Shown piece after piece: positions 42,224 through 51,646 of a DNA stretch of 64,000 nt. The stretch's first letter is position 1. Each line of letters begins with the position of its first letter. Source of the stretch: Blautia caecimuris (GTDB lineage Bacteria > Bacillota > Clostridia > Lachnospirales > Lachnospiraceae). The notes beneath the pieces were generated by a model. The model was not told where the DNA came from and did not search any database. It saw only the letters and a program-made list of their open reading frames with translations. The stretch is taken from the NCBI RefSeq assembly GCF_024622975.1, contig NZ_JANJZT010000014.1:33901-97900 (forward strand). The letters are read 5' to 3'. The position numbers and the translations under genes were made by a program.

Positions 42224-43723
42224 ATGGGAACTGCGACAGAGACTATATTAGAACTGAGAAAAATAAACAAGGCATTTCCAGGAGTAAAGGCATTAACAGA
42301 TGTGGAGCTTATGCTGAAAAAAGGTGAGGTACTGGCACTTGTAGGAGAAAATGGTGCGGGGAAATCCACTTTGATGAAAATCCTGTCTGGCGCATATAAG
42401 AAAGATAGTGGCTCTATTATTTTTGATGGGAAAGAAGTGGAGATACAGTCTCCTATTCATTCAGAGGAACTGGGGATTGCAATCATATATCAGGAACTGA
42501 ATCTGATACAGAGAATTACCGTAGCAGAAAATGTTTATCTGGGAAGATATCCGGAGCATAATGGTGTGATACAGTGGAAACAAATGTATGAAGACTCACA
42601 GAAGCTGATCAATGAGCTGGGAATTAATATAGATGTTCATAAAATGCTCAGAGAAATGAGCCTGGCTGAGCAGCAGTTAATAGAAATTGTAAAAGCTGTA
42701 AGTACCAATGCGAAGGTAGTGATCATGGATGAACCGACATCATCATTATCTCAAAGTGAAACAGAGCTCCTTTTTGACATCATTCGAAAGCTAAAAGAGA
42801 AAGGAACATCTATTATTTTTATCACGCACAGATTAGATGAAATCTATGCAGTCTGTGACAGAATGACAATTTTGAGGGATGGCTGCTATATTGGATCAAG
42901 AGATGTCAAAGATGTAACTAAAAATGAAATGATTGAAATGATGATTGGAAGAAAGCTGACCAATCAGTATCCTTCCCGGGAATCTGTGATTGGAGAAACG
43001 GTATTAGAAGTAAAAAATATTTCGGATGGTGGAAAAAGAGTCAAGAATGTGTCATTTCAGGCTCATTCTGGTGAAGTATTAGGATTTGCAGGACTGGTTG
43101 GAGCCGGAAGAACAGAAACTATGAGGATGATATTTGGAGCAGATAAAAAGATATCTGGCGAAATTTTCATTCGGGGAAAAGCTGTGGATATTCGAAGTCC
43201 GAGAGATGCCATTCGCAATGGTATAGGATTTGTAACAGAAAACAGAAAAGAAGAAGGACTGTTTTTGAGATCTTCGATAAAAGTAAATACAGTTATGGTA
43301 GCTTTAAAAAAGATTTTAAAAGCAGGATTGTACTTTGACTTTAAAAAAGAAAAGGCTTATGCGGAGGAATATGTAAAGAAACTTCATACAGCAACATCTT
43401 CTGTAAATAAAAGAGTTATGTTTTTAAGTGGAGGAAACCAGCAAAAAGTTGTTTTGGCAAAGTGGTTGCTTTCTGATGCAGATATTATTATTCTTGATGA
43501 ACCAACAAGAGGAATTGATGTAGGGGCTAAAAGAGAAATATACGAGATTATCAATGAATTGGTAGCAGAAAAGAAAGTTGTTATTGTTGTATCATCGGAC
43601 ATGGAGGAGGTAATTGGTATCTGCGATCGTATCATTGTAATGCATGAAGGTGTGATTTCAGGAGAGGTTTTAAAAGAAAGTTTTTCGCAAAGTACAATAG
43701 GACAACTTTCTGTAGGAGGCTGA
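42224..43723 (+). CDS. Sugar ABC transporter ATP-binding protein (RbsA-like)
   Basis: A 499-residue tandem ATPase. The first half has Walker A GENGAGKST (about 39-47), signature MSLAEQQ and Walker B VVIMDEPTSSL. The second half has a degenerate Walker A (GLVGAGRTE), signature LSGGNQQK and Walker B IIILDEPTRGIDVG. This asymmetric pattern is typical of RbsA/MglA/XylG. ATG 42224 follows aaaggtgg. It pairs with the permease 2 bases downstream. Confidence 0.95.
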   Translation: MGTATETILELRKINKAFPGVKALTDVELMLKKGEVLALVGENGAGKSTLMKILSGAYKKDSGSIIFDGKEVEIQSPIHSEELGIAIIYQELNLIQRITVAENVYLGRYPEHNGVIQWKQMYEDSQKLINELGINIDVHKMLREMSLAEQQLIEIVKAVSTNAKVVIMDEPTSSLSQSETELLFDIIRKLKEKGTSIIFITHRLDEIYAVCDRMTILRDGCYIGSRDVKDVTKNEMIEMMIGRKLTNQYPSRESVIGETVLEVKNISDGGKRVKNVSFQAHSGEVLGFAGLVGAGRTETMRMIFGADKKISGEIFIRGKAVDIRSPRDAIRNGIGFVTENRKEEGLFLRSSIKVNTVMVALKKILKAGLYFDFKKEKAYAEEYVKKLHTATSSVNKRVMFLSGGNQQKVVLAKWLLSDADIIILDEPTRGIDVGAKREIYEIINELVAEKKVVIVVSSDMEEVIGICDRIIVMHEGVISGEVLKESFSQSTIGQLSVGG

Positions 43724-43725
43724 GG

Positions 43726-44691
43726 ATGGATAAAGCAAATAAAAATATAAAGGAAAAGCTTGGAACTATTGCGAATGGAATGGGAGCGTGGCTGATCATT
43801 CTGATACTGATTGTTGTAATGACACTTATAAATGATAAGTTCTTTACAGTAAGTAATTTTATTAACGTATTTCGTCAGGTGTGTGTGGTTGGAATCTGTG
43901 CGTTAGGTGTTTCTTTTGTAGTTTTGGGTGGAGAAATTGACCTGAGCAGCGGTATGAGTGCAACATTTGCGGGATGTAATGCAGCTCTTTTGATTACCAA
44001 ATGTAATATGCCGGTGTGGCTGGCAATTCTGATTGCTGTTGCGATTGGAAGTCTGGTAGGTCTCGTTTCAGGATTTATTGTTACATACTGGAAAATTCCG
44101 TCTTTTATTGGAACACTTGGAATGCAATATGTTGTACAGGGATTTATTTTAATTACAACAAACAGTATGCCAGTTACCGGACTTCCGGATAGCTTTCTAT
44201 ATCTGGGAAGAGGATATATTGCCAATGTAATTCCAGTGCCTGTAGTAATTATGTTGATTTTCTTTATCATAGGAGCATTTTTATTAAAATATACTCCTTT
44301 TGGCAGATCGGTTATAGCAGTAGGCGAAAATCCGGAAGCAGCAGCGCTTTCAGGTCTTAAAGTAAAAATGACAAAAATGCTGATGTTTACGTTGGGAGGA
44401 TTTTGTGCCGCATGTGCAGGAATTGTAATGACAGCGCGTCTGTCTTCCGGACAGCCAAGCTCAGGCAGTGATCTTTCTCTTCAGGCATTGGCAGCAGTGT
44501 ATATTGGTGGAACTTTTAATGGCAGTATGTTTAATACTCTTGCAGGCGCTCTTGTATGGGGATTTATTAATAACAGCTTGAACCTTCTGGGAGTAAGTGC
44601 ATACTGGCAAAAAGTAGTATTAGGAGGAATCATTATTCTGGCAGTACTTTTAGATACAATCAGGGCAAAAGTATCTGTAAAAAAACAGTAA
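43726..44691 (+). CDS. Sugar ABC transporter permease (RbsC-like)
   Basis: A 321-residue permease with about eight to ten helices. Family signatures are SFVVLGGEIDLSSGMSA, LVSGFIVTYWKIPSFIGTL and AVGENPEAAALSGLKV, all typical of RbsC-type monosaccharide permeases. The start is 2 bases after the ATPase stop and follows ggaggctgagg. It completes a three-part ABC importer. Confidence 0.95.
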   Translation: MDKANKNIKEKLGTIANGMGAWLIILILIVVMTLINDKFFTVSNFINVFRQVCVVGICALGVSFVVLGGEIDLSSGMSATFAGCNAALLITKCNMPVWLAILIAVAIGSLVGLVSGFIVTYWKIPSFIGTLGMQYVVQGFILITTNSMPVTGLPDSFLYLGRGYIANVIPVPVVIMLIFFIIGAFLLKYTPFGRSVIAVGENPEAAALSGLKVKMTKMLMFTLGGFCAACAGIVMTARLSSGQPSSGSDLSLQALAAVYIGGTFNGSMFNTLAGALVWGFINNSLNLLGVSAYWQKVVLGGIIILAVLLDTIRAKVSVKKQ

Positions 44692-44763
44692 GAAAATTTT
44701 CGGAATATTTCAAAATTACGTAAAAAGAATGATTATGGGGAATTTATTCAAGGAGGTATTTAA

Positions 44764-45747
44764 ATGAAAGTAAATGGAGTATATGTAAAAGACTATATGA
44801 AGCTTGATGTTATGCAGCATGAAATTCCTAATGAGCCAGGGCCAAATGAAGTTTTGGTTAAAACAATGGCATGTGGTGTTTGCTGTTGGGATTCCTGGCT
44901 ATACAGAGGTGTAAATGCACCGGGACCTTATCCTTATGTTATTGGACATGAAGGGGCTGGCATTGTCGAAAAAGTAGGCTCTGAGGTTGATAATCTGAAA
45001 CCAGGAGACAAGGTGTTTGCAGCATATGGCGGAAACGATATGATGAGTGAGTATTTTATTAATCGTAAAGATGGTGTAGTAAAGCTTTCGGATGAAGTGA
45101 AAGATTGGGCTTCCGTGATTTATGAGCCGGCATGCTGCGTAATTAATGTTGTAAATTCTCTGGATATTCAGCTGGGGGATCATGTTGTGCTGGTAGGGGC
45201 TGGATATATGGGATTACAGACCCTGCAGGTTCTTACAAAGGGAAGTCAGGCAGGAAGGATTACTGTATTTGAACTGAGAGATGATCGCAGAAGAATGGCA
45301 GAGGCGATGAACCCAACAGAGGTTGCTGATCCAGAAAGCGAAGAAGGAAAGAAATTGATTGAAGATATTATAAAGGCAGGAGGTGCAGATGTTGTTATTG
45401 ATTTTGGAGCAACTACATCAGGATTTGAGCTTGCGGATTCTCTGACTAAACAGGCAGGAAAACTTGGAATTGCAACTTTCCACAGGGGAGATGTTACATT
45501 TAATGGTACAAAATGGCATCTTGGAGGATTGAAAGTTTACAATCTTTCTCCTTTTAGTAATGCGCATTATCCAGAACTTCTTCCAAAAGCATATGAAATG
45601 ATTAGAAAGCGCGTTTTAGCTCCGGAAGAGTATGTAACACACACAGCATATTATAAAGATCTTGAAGCAATGGAAAATCTTTTCCAAAGAGCGTGTGATA
45701 AAGAAGATAATTATATGAAAGGTGTTGTGTTGTTTACAAAGGAATGA
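44764..45747 (+). CDS. Zinc-type medium-chain dehydrogenase
   Basis: A 327-residue oxidoreductase of the alcohol/sorbitol dehydrogenase superfamily. Catalytic zinc ligands appear as Cys in ACGVCCWD, His-Glu in GHEGAG and Glu in YEPACC. The NAD(P)-binding loop is VGAGYMGLQ. The four-cysteine structural-zinc lobe is absent, which is seen in some polyol dehydrogenases. It probably oxidises or reduces the operon's sugar or polyol. A TTACGTAA site lies 40 bases upstream. Start follows caaggagg. Confidence 0.88.
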   Translation: MKVNGVYVKDYMKLDVMQHEIPNEPGPNEVLVKTMACGVCCWDSWLYRGVNAPGPYPYVIGHEGAGIVEKVGSEVDNLKPGDKVFAAYGGNDMMSEYFINRKDGVVKLSDEVKDWASVIYEPACCVINVVNSLDIQLGDHVVLVGAGYMGLQTLQVLTKGSQAGRITVFELRDDRRRMAEAMNPTEVADPESEEGKKLIEDIIKAGGADVVIDFGATTSGFELADSLTKQAGKLGIATFHRGDVTFNGTKWHLGGLKVYNLSPFSNAHYPELLPKAYEMIRKRVLAPEEYVTHTAYYKDLEAMENLFQRACDKEDNYMKGVVLFTKE

Positions 45748-45763
45748 AAAGAGAGGGGACAAT

Positions 45764-46624
45764 ATGAGTGGTAAATTTCCAACGACCAGGATAGGAGATC
45801 TTGAACTGCCAAGGCTGGTTATAGGATGTAATTGGGTATCTGGGTGGAGTCATAGAACTCCTGCAAAGGATAACATGATTTTAGCTACGCATAATAATCC
45901 TGAGAGTGTGTCAAACATTTTTAAGACTTTTCTTAATGAAGACATCAATGCTGTACTTGGACTTTTTGGAATTGATCATGATCTTATAGATGCAGTACAT
46001 ATGTCAGAAGCAGCAACAGGAAAAAAAATGACTATACTGGATACAGTGGTAATTAATGTGGATGATAATAGAGCGGCGAGAAAAGAAGCGGAAAAAGTAA
46101 TTAAGGAAAGTGCTAAAAGAGGTGCGAAGATATGTCTGCCAATTCATTCCTGCGTAGAGCAGCTGATTAATAAGAATAAGGGAACAATTGATCGGCTGCC
46201 GGATTATTTATATATGATAAGAGAAAATGGAATGATTCCCGGATTATCCGCTCATATGCCGGAAGTAATCCAGTATGCAGATGAAAATGATTATGATGTG
46301 GAAACATATATACAGATTTTTAATTGCATGGGATTTTTGATGCAGGTAGAAATTGAAAGTGTTGCTAAAATCATTCACAATGCCAGAAAGCCAGTTCTTA
46401 CTATAAAACCATGTGCAGCTGGAAGAACAACTCCATATGTGGGACTTAATTTTACATATAATACAATCAGGGAACAGGACTTGGTATGCATTGGATGTTT
46501 TACGCCAGAAGAAGCATTGGAGGATATTGAATATGCCAGAGCCGCAATAGAAAGGCGACTGCCTCAGATTGGAGCAAGACAAAGTCCTTTTAATACCAGT
46601 GTAGTAAAAGGAACAGTGAATTAA
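45764..46624 (+). CDS. Possible aldo/keto reductase-fold protein, unknown
   Basis: A 286-residue soluble protein. The N-terminus (TTRIGDLELPRLVIGCNWVS) resembles the first strand of aldo/keto reductases or other TIM barrels, and the C-terminal CFTPEEALEDIEYARAAIE also recalls that family. The usual Asp-Tyr-Lys-His active-site pattern is not visible, so I do not assign an activity. A conserved-looking centre holds CLPIHSCVEQL and KPCAAGRTTPYVG. Start 45764 follows gagaggggac. It lies between the dehydrogenase and the sugar kinase in the operon. Confidence 0.6.
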   Translation: MSGKFPTTRIGDLELPRLVIGCNWVSGWSHRTPAKDNMILATHNNPESVSNIFKTFLNEDINAVLGLFGIDHDLIDAVHMSEAATGKKMTILDTVVINVDDNRAARKEAEKVIKESAKRGAKICLPIHSCVEQLINKNKGTIDRLPDYLYMIRENGMIPGLSAHMPEVIQYADENDYDVETYIQIFNCMGFLMQVEIESVAKIIHNARKPVLTIKPCAAGRTTPYVGLNFTYNTIREQDLVCIGCFTPEEALEDIEYARAAIERRLPQIGARQSPFNTSVVKGTVN

Positions 46625-46700
46625 AAAAATGAAGTGTAAAAGGCAGTAGAATTAGAAATGAAAATTCTGCTGCTTTTTTATGAAAAGGAGGCAAACGAAA

Positions 46701-47582
46701 ATGAAAGTATTGAATTTTGGATCATTAAATGTAGATTATGTATATTCTGTTGACCATATGATTATTGGAGGAGAAACTCAGCTGGCAGAAAAAATGGAGG
46801 CTTTTTGCGGGGGAAAGGGCCTGAATCAGTCTGTAGCACTTGCTAGAGCTGGGATTACAGTATATCATGCAGGAATAACCGGAAATGACGGAGATATGTT
46901 GGTGGAAGTATGTAAAGAGAACAAAATTGATACTTCTTATCTGAAATATATGCCTGTAAAGGGAGGTCATACAATTATTCAGGTAGATAAAGATGCTCAG
47001 AATAGTATTATTCTTTATGGTGGAACAAATCAGATGCTTACCAGGGAGTTTATTGATTCGGTTCTCAGTAATTTCGAGAAGGGAGATTATATTGTATTAC
47101 AGAACGAAGTGAATTTATTAGATTATATTATAGAACAGGCTTTTGAAAAAGGAATGAAAATTGTTTTAAATCCAGCGCCTTATAATGAAAAGATAGAAGA
47201 ATGCGACCTTAGAAAGGTTAAGACTCTTATATTAAATGAAATTGAAGGAAATCAGTGTACAGGTGAAAAGGAACCGGAAAAAATATTGCATGTTTTAAAT
47301 CAAAAATATCCAGAAACAGAAATTGTGTTGACAATGGGAAGTGATGGAGCTTTTTATTATGATGGAGTAAGGAGAATTTTTCAAAGTGTTTTTGAAACTC
47401 ATGCTGTAGATACTACAGCTGCCGGGGATACGTTCACGGGGTATTATCTGGCATCAGTAATTAAGGGACAGACTGTGGAAGACGCTTTAAGGATAGCGGC
47501 ACGGGCAGCCGCAATGGCTGTTTCACGTGCGGGAGCGATTCCGTCTATTCCAGTGCTTGAGGAAGTAATAAGAATTTTATAA
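46701..47582 (+). CDS. PfkB-family sugar kinase (ribokinase-like)
   Basis: A 293-residue kinase. The ribokinase N-terminal signature is FCGGKGLNQSVALARAG (about 34-50); the C-terminal PfkB signature DTTAAGDTFTGYYLAS contains the catalytic aspartate. FGSLNVDYVYSVDHM fits the substrate-binding first strand. It phosphorylates a sugar, by context the product of the enzymes encoded upstream. ATG 46701 follows aaggagg. It is the last gene of the operon. Confidence 0.92.
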   Translation: MKVLNFGSLNVDYVYSVDHMIIGGETQLAEKMEAFCGGKGLNQSVALARAGITVYHAGITGNDGDMLVEVCKENKIDTSYLKYMPVKGGHTIIQVDKDAQNSIILYGGTNQMLTREFIDSVLSNFEKGDYIVLQNEVNLLDYIIEQAFEKGMKIVLNPAPYNEKIEECDLRKVKTLILNEIEGNQCTGEKEPEKILHVLNQKYPETEIVLTMGSDGAFYYDGVRRIFQSVFETHAVDTTAAGDTFTGYYLASVIKGQTVEDALRIAARAAAMAVSRAGAIPSIPVLEEVIRIL

Positions 47583-47674
47583 ATTAACAAAGTGTAAAAG
47601 ATAAAATCTTTCTTTACAGATGACTCTGTTTCGTATAGTATGATAATACAAAAAATGAGAGGAGTCATTTCAGA

Positions 47675-48829
47675 ATGAGAAAGATAGATAAAAATTTTTG
47701 TGCGTGGATGATGGCGGGGGCTCTTGCTGTGGGAACTTTATCCGGGGGATGGACTGCCCCGGCTCAGGTGTGGGCAGCCTCCGAAAAAAAGGAAGAGAAA
47801 CAGAAAACAGACGAAAAAGCACAGGAGCAGCAGACGGAGGCTGACGCTGAGGGAACGGTGAGTCCTTCGGATTATGTTCTTCAGCCACAGGAAAGCTATT
47901 CTTATGCGGACATGGGACTGTCCTTTCAGCTTCCGGAGGAACTTCTGAAGAAAATGGAAAGCAAAGAGGTGGTTATGCTTCCGGATGCAGAGCTTACGGA
48001 GGATGGCAGTAAACTGAAATACGGGCAGGTAAGCTGGAGCACTATGACGGAAGAGCAGAGAGAGGCGGAGGTTGATAAATCGGGAGACGGATATGCACAG
48101 TGGAAAGAAGGGCTTTCACGAATAGGCGCTCTCGGAACCTATCATAAAGACCTGGAAAAAAAGCTGGACGAGCTTACCGGCTGTACAGAGCATGAAAAAA
48201 TAGGTGTCAGTGAGGATGGAGATTATATTTATTATCTCAGTATGAATAAAGATGCAGATAAAGATCTGACTGCATCCCTGAAAAAAATAGAAACAGAAAT
48301 AACCAGAATGGTTTCTTATAATGAAGAAGAAATGGGAGAAGGCGACTCTGTGGGAAGCTTTACCACAGAGGATATTAACGGAGAAGAGTATACAGAAGCT
48401 GTTTTCCAGGAGGCAGATTTTACCATGGTCAATGTATTTGCTACCTGGTGCGGTCCATGCGTGAATGAAATTCCTTATCTGGCGGAGCTTGATGAAAAGA
48501 TGAAGGACAAAGGGGTTCAGGTGATCGGCATTGTAATGGATGCGGTAAAGGGAACCGAAAAAGATGAAGAGGGGATTAAAAAGGCTCAGATCCTTGCAGA
48601 GAAGACAAAGGCAGAATATCCGTTCCTTCTTCCGGACTCCGGATATATGAACGGACGTCTGGCTTATGTACAGGCATTTCCGGAAACATTTTTTGTGGAC
48701 AAAAACGGCAATATTGTAGGAGAAACCTACAGTGGAAGCCGCAGTCTGGAAGAGTGGGAAGAAATTGTAAATACGGAGCTGGAAGGTCTTAAGGCAGATC
48801 AGGAGAAGGAAGATGGAGAGAAAAAATAA
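47675..48829 (+). CDS. Secreted TlpA-like thioredoxin protein
   Basis: A 384-residue exported protein. The signal region is residues 1-33 ([15 protein letters not shown], cleavage near VWAAS). A Lys/Glu/Gln linker and an unrecognised domain (about 65-205) precede a C-terminal redoxin fold with active site [14 protein letters not shown] (near 252-265). It would reduce or shuttle thiols outside the membrane. It overlaps the CXXC peptide gene by 17 bases and is followed by a 4Fe-4S membrane protein, so the three likely form one electron pathway. Start follows gagagga. Confidence 0.88.
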   Translation: MRKIDKNFCAWMMAGALAVGTLSGGWTAPAQVWAASEKKEEKQKTDEKAQEQQTEADAEGTVSPSDYVLQPQESYSYADMGLSFQLPEELLKKMESKEVVMLPDAELTEDGSKLKYGQVSWSTMTEEQREAEVDKSGDGYAQWKEGLSRIGALGTYHKDLEKKLDELTGCTEHEKIGVSEDGDYIYYLSMNKDADKDLTASLKKIETEITRMVSYNEEEMGEGDSVGSFTTEDINGEEYTEAVFQEADFTMVNVFATWCGPCVNEIPYLAELDEKMKDKGVQVIGIVMDAVKGTEKDEEGIKKAQILAEKTKAEYPFLLPDSGYMNGRLAYVQAFPETFFVDKNGNIVGETYSGSRSLEEWEEIVNTELEGLKADQEKEDGEKK

Positions 48830-48998
48830 AAAACAGTCTTTTTCTGCGAGAATTTCAGAGAGAACAGCTTTTTTTCTGGGCATTGTCATTCTGATCCTGG
48901 GAGCCGCGTTTATGATATTCGGCATCTGGCGGGGAGAAATGGCGGTTGTTTTTGAAAAGGCAGTAAATATATGCATGGAGTGTATTGGCATTGGATAA
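48813..48998 (+). CDS. CD1871A-type CXXC membrane peptide
   Basis: A 61-residue single-pass membrane protein: a basic N-terminus ([19 protein letters not shown]), a helix at about 20-40, and the C-terminal motif [10 protein letters not shown] with a CxxC pair. This matches the small CD1871A-family proteins found between TlpA-like thioredoxins and 4Fe-4S membrane proteins in clostridia. It overlaps both neighbours (17 and 14 bases), implying tight coupling. Confidence 0.8.
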   Translation: MERKNKKQSFSARISERTAFFLGIVILILGAAFMIFGIWRGEMAVVFEKAVNICMECIGIG

Positions 48999-49857
48999 GA
49001 AAAAACGTACAAACGAATGGGGACGCCACAGAGTACAGATCCTCTGGGCTTTCCTGACAAACAGCTATCTGGTGGGTTTTGCAAAAGGAAAAATCTATCA
49101 GGGAAAACTTAAAAATCTCTGTGTTCCGGGACTGAACTGTTATTCCTGTCCCGGGGCTCTGGGGGCCTGTCCCATAGGGGCGATGCAGGCGGTGGTGGGA
49201 AGCTGGAATTTTAAACTGGCGTTTTATGTGGCTGGTTTCCTGATGTTTGTGGGAGCGCTTCTCGGCAGATTTGTATGCGGCTGGCTTTGTCCCTTTGGGC
49301 TGATCCAGGATCTGCTTCACAAAATTCCCTTTCCAAAAAAAATCAGCACCTTCCGGGGAGACAGGCTTCTTCGTAAGCTGAAGTATGTGATCTTTATTGT
49401 TTTTGTGATTTTGATGCCCATGTTTGTGGTGGATCTTCTGGGGCAGGGGGCGCCGTTTTTCTGCAAGCTGATCTGTCCGGCAGGAACTCTGGAGGGCGGC
49501 GTTCCTCTGGTGCTTCTTAATCAGGGAATGCGGAGCGCAATAGGATGGCTTTATGCATGGAAAAATCTGCTTCTGGCAGTGATCATTATTCTTTCTGTCA
49601 TTATTTACCGGCCGTTCTGTAAATATATCTGCCCTTTGGGAGCAGTGTATTCATTGTTTCAGCCGATTTCTGTATTCCGATACAGAGTGGATCAGGAAGC
49701 CTGTACACACTGCGGAGCCTGCGCAAAGATATGCAAAATGCAGGTGGATCCCTCAAAAAGCCCGAATCATATGGAGTGTATCCGCTGCGGTCAGTGTATA
49801 AAAGTATGCCCCACATCGGCAATAACTTCTAATATCAGAAGAAATAAAAAACAATAA
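48985..49857 (+). CDS. 4Fe-4S membrane protein (NapH/RnfB-like)
   Basis: A 290-residue membrane iron-sulphur protein. Cysteine clusters occur in order: [40 protein letters not shown], then two ferredoxin-type 4Fe-4S motifs at the C-terminus ([26 protein letters not shown]). About five helices separate them. The start is probably TTG 48985, since no ATG is nearby. Electrons could pass from a cytoplasmic donor through this protein to the CXXC peptide and TlpA protein; this is inference from the cassette. Confidence 0.88.
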   Translation: MALDKKKRTNEWGRHRVQILWAFLTNSYLVGFAKGKIYQGKLKNLCVPGLNCYSCPGALGACPIGAMQAVVGSWNFKLAFYVAGFLMFVGALLGRFVCGWLCPFGLIQDLLHKIPFPKKISTFRGDRLLRKLKYVIFIVFVILMPMFVVDLLGQGAPFFCKLICPAGTLEGGVPLVLLNQGMRSAIGWLYAWKNLLLAVIIILSVIIYRPFCKYICPLGAVYSLFQPISVFRYRVDQEACTHCGACAKICKMQVDPSKSPNHMECIRCGQCIKVCPTSAITSNIRRNKKQ

Positions 49858-49898
49858 TCAGGGGAAGAAGGTTTAAGTTCGGTTCCTGTTACAGAATC

Positions 49899-49930
49899 AG
49901 AGTGTCTGAGAAGGGCACTCTTTTTATTTT
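49899..49930 (+). terminator. Rho-independent terminator of redox cassette
   Basis: agagtg and cactct arms around a short loop are followed by TTTTTATTTT. Confidence 0.8.
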
Positions 49931-49958
49931 AGAACACGATACATAAAAACTGTTGTCT

Positions 49959-49993
49959 TTGTTCTACAGAACAAGGCTCAGATGTGCTATAAT
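49959..49993 (+). promoter_or_regulatory. Sortase promoter with palindrome over the -35
   Basis: TATAAT (49988-49993) has its expected -35 at 49965-49970. The 16-base inverted repeat TTGTTCT-ac-AGAACAA (49959-49974) covers that site, as a repressor operator would. Confidence 0.55.
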
Positions 49994-50067
49994 AGTCTGG
50001 AGAAAGCTGGTTGCCGGAAATTCTCAGAAACTTTTTACTGAACATAAAAAATACAGGAGTGTGATTT

Positions 50068-50886
50068 ATGGGAAAACAAAGAACAAACCAACCGAGGCGA
50101 AAGAAGAAAAAGAAAGGAGATCTGCTGCTGACCCTGGCTCTGATCGCTGCAATTGCGGTATTTTGCTTTGCAGCATATAATCTGTTTCATATTTATACAG
50201 AGTACAAAAAAGGAACAGATGAGTACAACCATATTGAGCAGATGGCAGTAACAGACCGAGCTCCGGAAGACGAAGAACTGGTGGATGCGGTTTCGGAACC
50301 AAAACCGCCGATATCGGTGGATTTTGATACGCTGAAAAGTGTAAATCCGGATGTGGTAGGCTGGATCTATATAGAAGCTTTGGATAATATCAATTATCCT
50401 GTGGTACAGGGGGATGATAATGAAACCTATCTTCATACCACATACGAAAACAATTACAACTTTGCAGGAACAATTTTTGTGGACTATGAGAACAGTAGTG
50501 ACTTCAGTGACTGCAACACATTAATATATGGTCACAATATGAAAAACGGTTCCATGTTTGGAAATCTGAAAAAATTTACAGAGGATCAGTCCACCTATGA
50601 AAAAAGTAAATATTTCTGGATCCTTACCCCGGAAAAGAATTACCGCTATGAAATTATTTCTGCATATACAACAGGAGTAAACAGTGATACCTATACCCTG
50701 TTTAAGGGACCGGGGGAAGAATACCTGAATTACCTGAATACGATTCAGGGATATTCAGAGATTAAAACAGAAGCCACTGAGCTTACGGTCAAGGACAAAA
50801 TTGTTACACTTTCCACCTGTACAGGAAATGAAGCGACCAGATTTGTTGTGCAGGGAAAACAGGTGAATGCAGAACCGGCAGGCTGA
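50068..50886 (+). CDS. srtB: Class B sortase
   Basis: A 272-residue membrane-anchored transpeptidase that links surface proteins to the cell wall or builds pili. A basic N-terminus (RRKKKKK) precedes one helix (about 18-40). The catalytic histidine is in LIYGHNMKNGSMF and the cysteine in LSTCTGNEATRFVV, with the partner arginine. The long insertion helix region (KNGSMFGNLKKF) is typical of class B. No LPxTG or NPQTN substrate gene is adjacent, so its targets lie elsewhere. Start follows caggagt. Confidence 0.93.
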   Translation: MGKQRTNQPRRKKKKKGDLLLTLALIAAIAVFCFAAYNLFHIYTEYKKGTDEYNHIEQMAVTDRAPEDEELVDAVSEPKPPISVDFDTLKSVNPDVVGWIYIEALDNINYPVVQGDDNETYLHTTYENNYNFAGTIFVDYENSSDFSDCNTLIYGHNMKNGSMFGNLKKFTEDQSTYEKSKYFWILTPEKNYRYEIISAYTTGVNSDTYTLFKGPGEEYLNYLNTIQGYSEIKTEATELTVKDKIVTLSTCTGNEATRFVVQGKQVNAEPAG

Positions 50887-50911
50887 ACAGGCAGAAGGGA
50901 AGGCGAAAGCT

Positions 50912-51643
50912 ATGCAGAACAGTATTGAAAAACTGCAGGAAATAGTAGACAGATACGAGAATCTTGTATTTTTTGGCGGCGCAGGTGTTTCCACAGAGAG
51001 CGGTATACCGGATTTTCGATCTGTAGATGGTCTTTATAATCAGAAATATGATTTTCCGCCGGAAACGATTTTAAGTCATACGTTTTTTATGAGACGTCCG
51101 GAAGAATTTTATAAATTTTACAGAGATAAAATGCTTTGTGATTCAGCAAAGCCAAATGGAGCGCATCTGAAGCTGGCAGAGCTTGAAAAAGCCGGCAAGC
51201 TGAAAGCGGTGATCACACAGAATATAGATAATCTTCATCAGATGGCAGGAAGCAGAAGAGTTATGGAGCTTCACGGAAGCGTGTATCGGAATTACTGTAT
51301 GAAATGTGGAAAATTTTATGATTTTTCTTACATAAAAAACAGCACCGGCGTGCCTCACTGTGAATGTGGGGGGATCGTCAAGCCGGATGTAGTGCTTTAT
51401 GAGGAAGGCCTTGATCAGCAGACCCTGACAGATTCTGTGCGTGCAATTTCCCAGGCGCAGGTTTTGATCATAGGAGGTACGTCTCTTGCCGTTTATCCGG
51501 CTGCCAGCCTGATCGATTATTTCAGGGGAGAATGTCTGATTGTGATCAATAAGGCTCCCACACCAAGAGACCGCAGCGCGGATCTTCTGATCAAAGAGCC
51601 GATTGGACAGGTTTTTTCACAGATCAAAGTAAAAGGAGAATAG
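50912..51643 (+). CDS. cobB: NAD-dependent protein deacylase, Sir2 family
   Basis: A 243-residue sirtuin. The NAD-binding GGAGVSTESGIPDFRS starts near residue 20. The catalytic histidine is in LHGSVYRNYC, and four zinc-binding cysteines occur as CMKCGKF and CECGG. The TQNIDNLH motif is intact. It removes acyl groups from protein lysines using NAD. ATG 50912 is preferred; the in-frame ATG 50867 overlaps the sortase gene without a good site. It is followed 3 bases later by the DUF951 gene. Confidence 0.92.
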   Translation: MQNSIEKLQEIVDRYENLVFFGGAGVSTESGIPDFRSVDGLYNQKYDFPPETILSHTFFMRRPEEFYKFYRDKMLCDSAKPNGAHLKLAELEKAGKLKAVITQNIDNLHQMAGSRRVMELHGSVYRNYCMKCGKFYDFSYIKNSTGVPHCECGGIVKPDVVLYEEGLDQQTLTDSVRAISQAQVLIIGGTSLAVYPAASLIDYFRGECLIVINKAPTPRDRSADLLIKEPIGQVFSQIKVKGE

Positions 51644-51646
51644 CAG

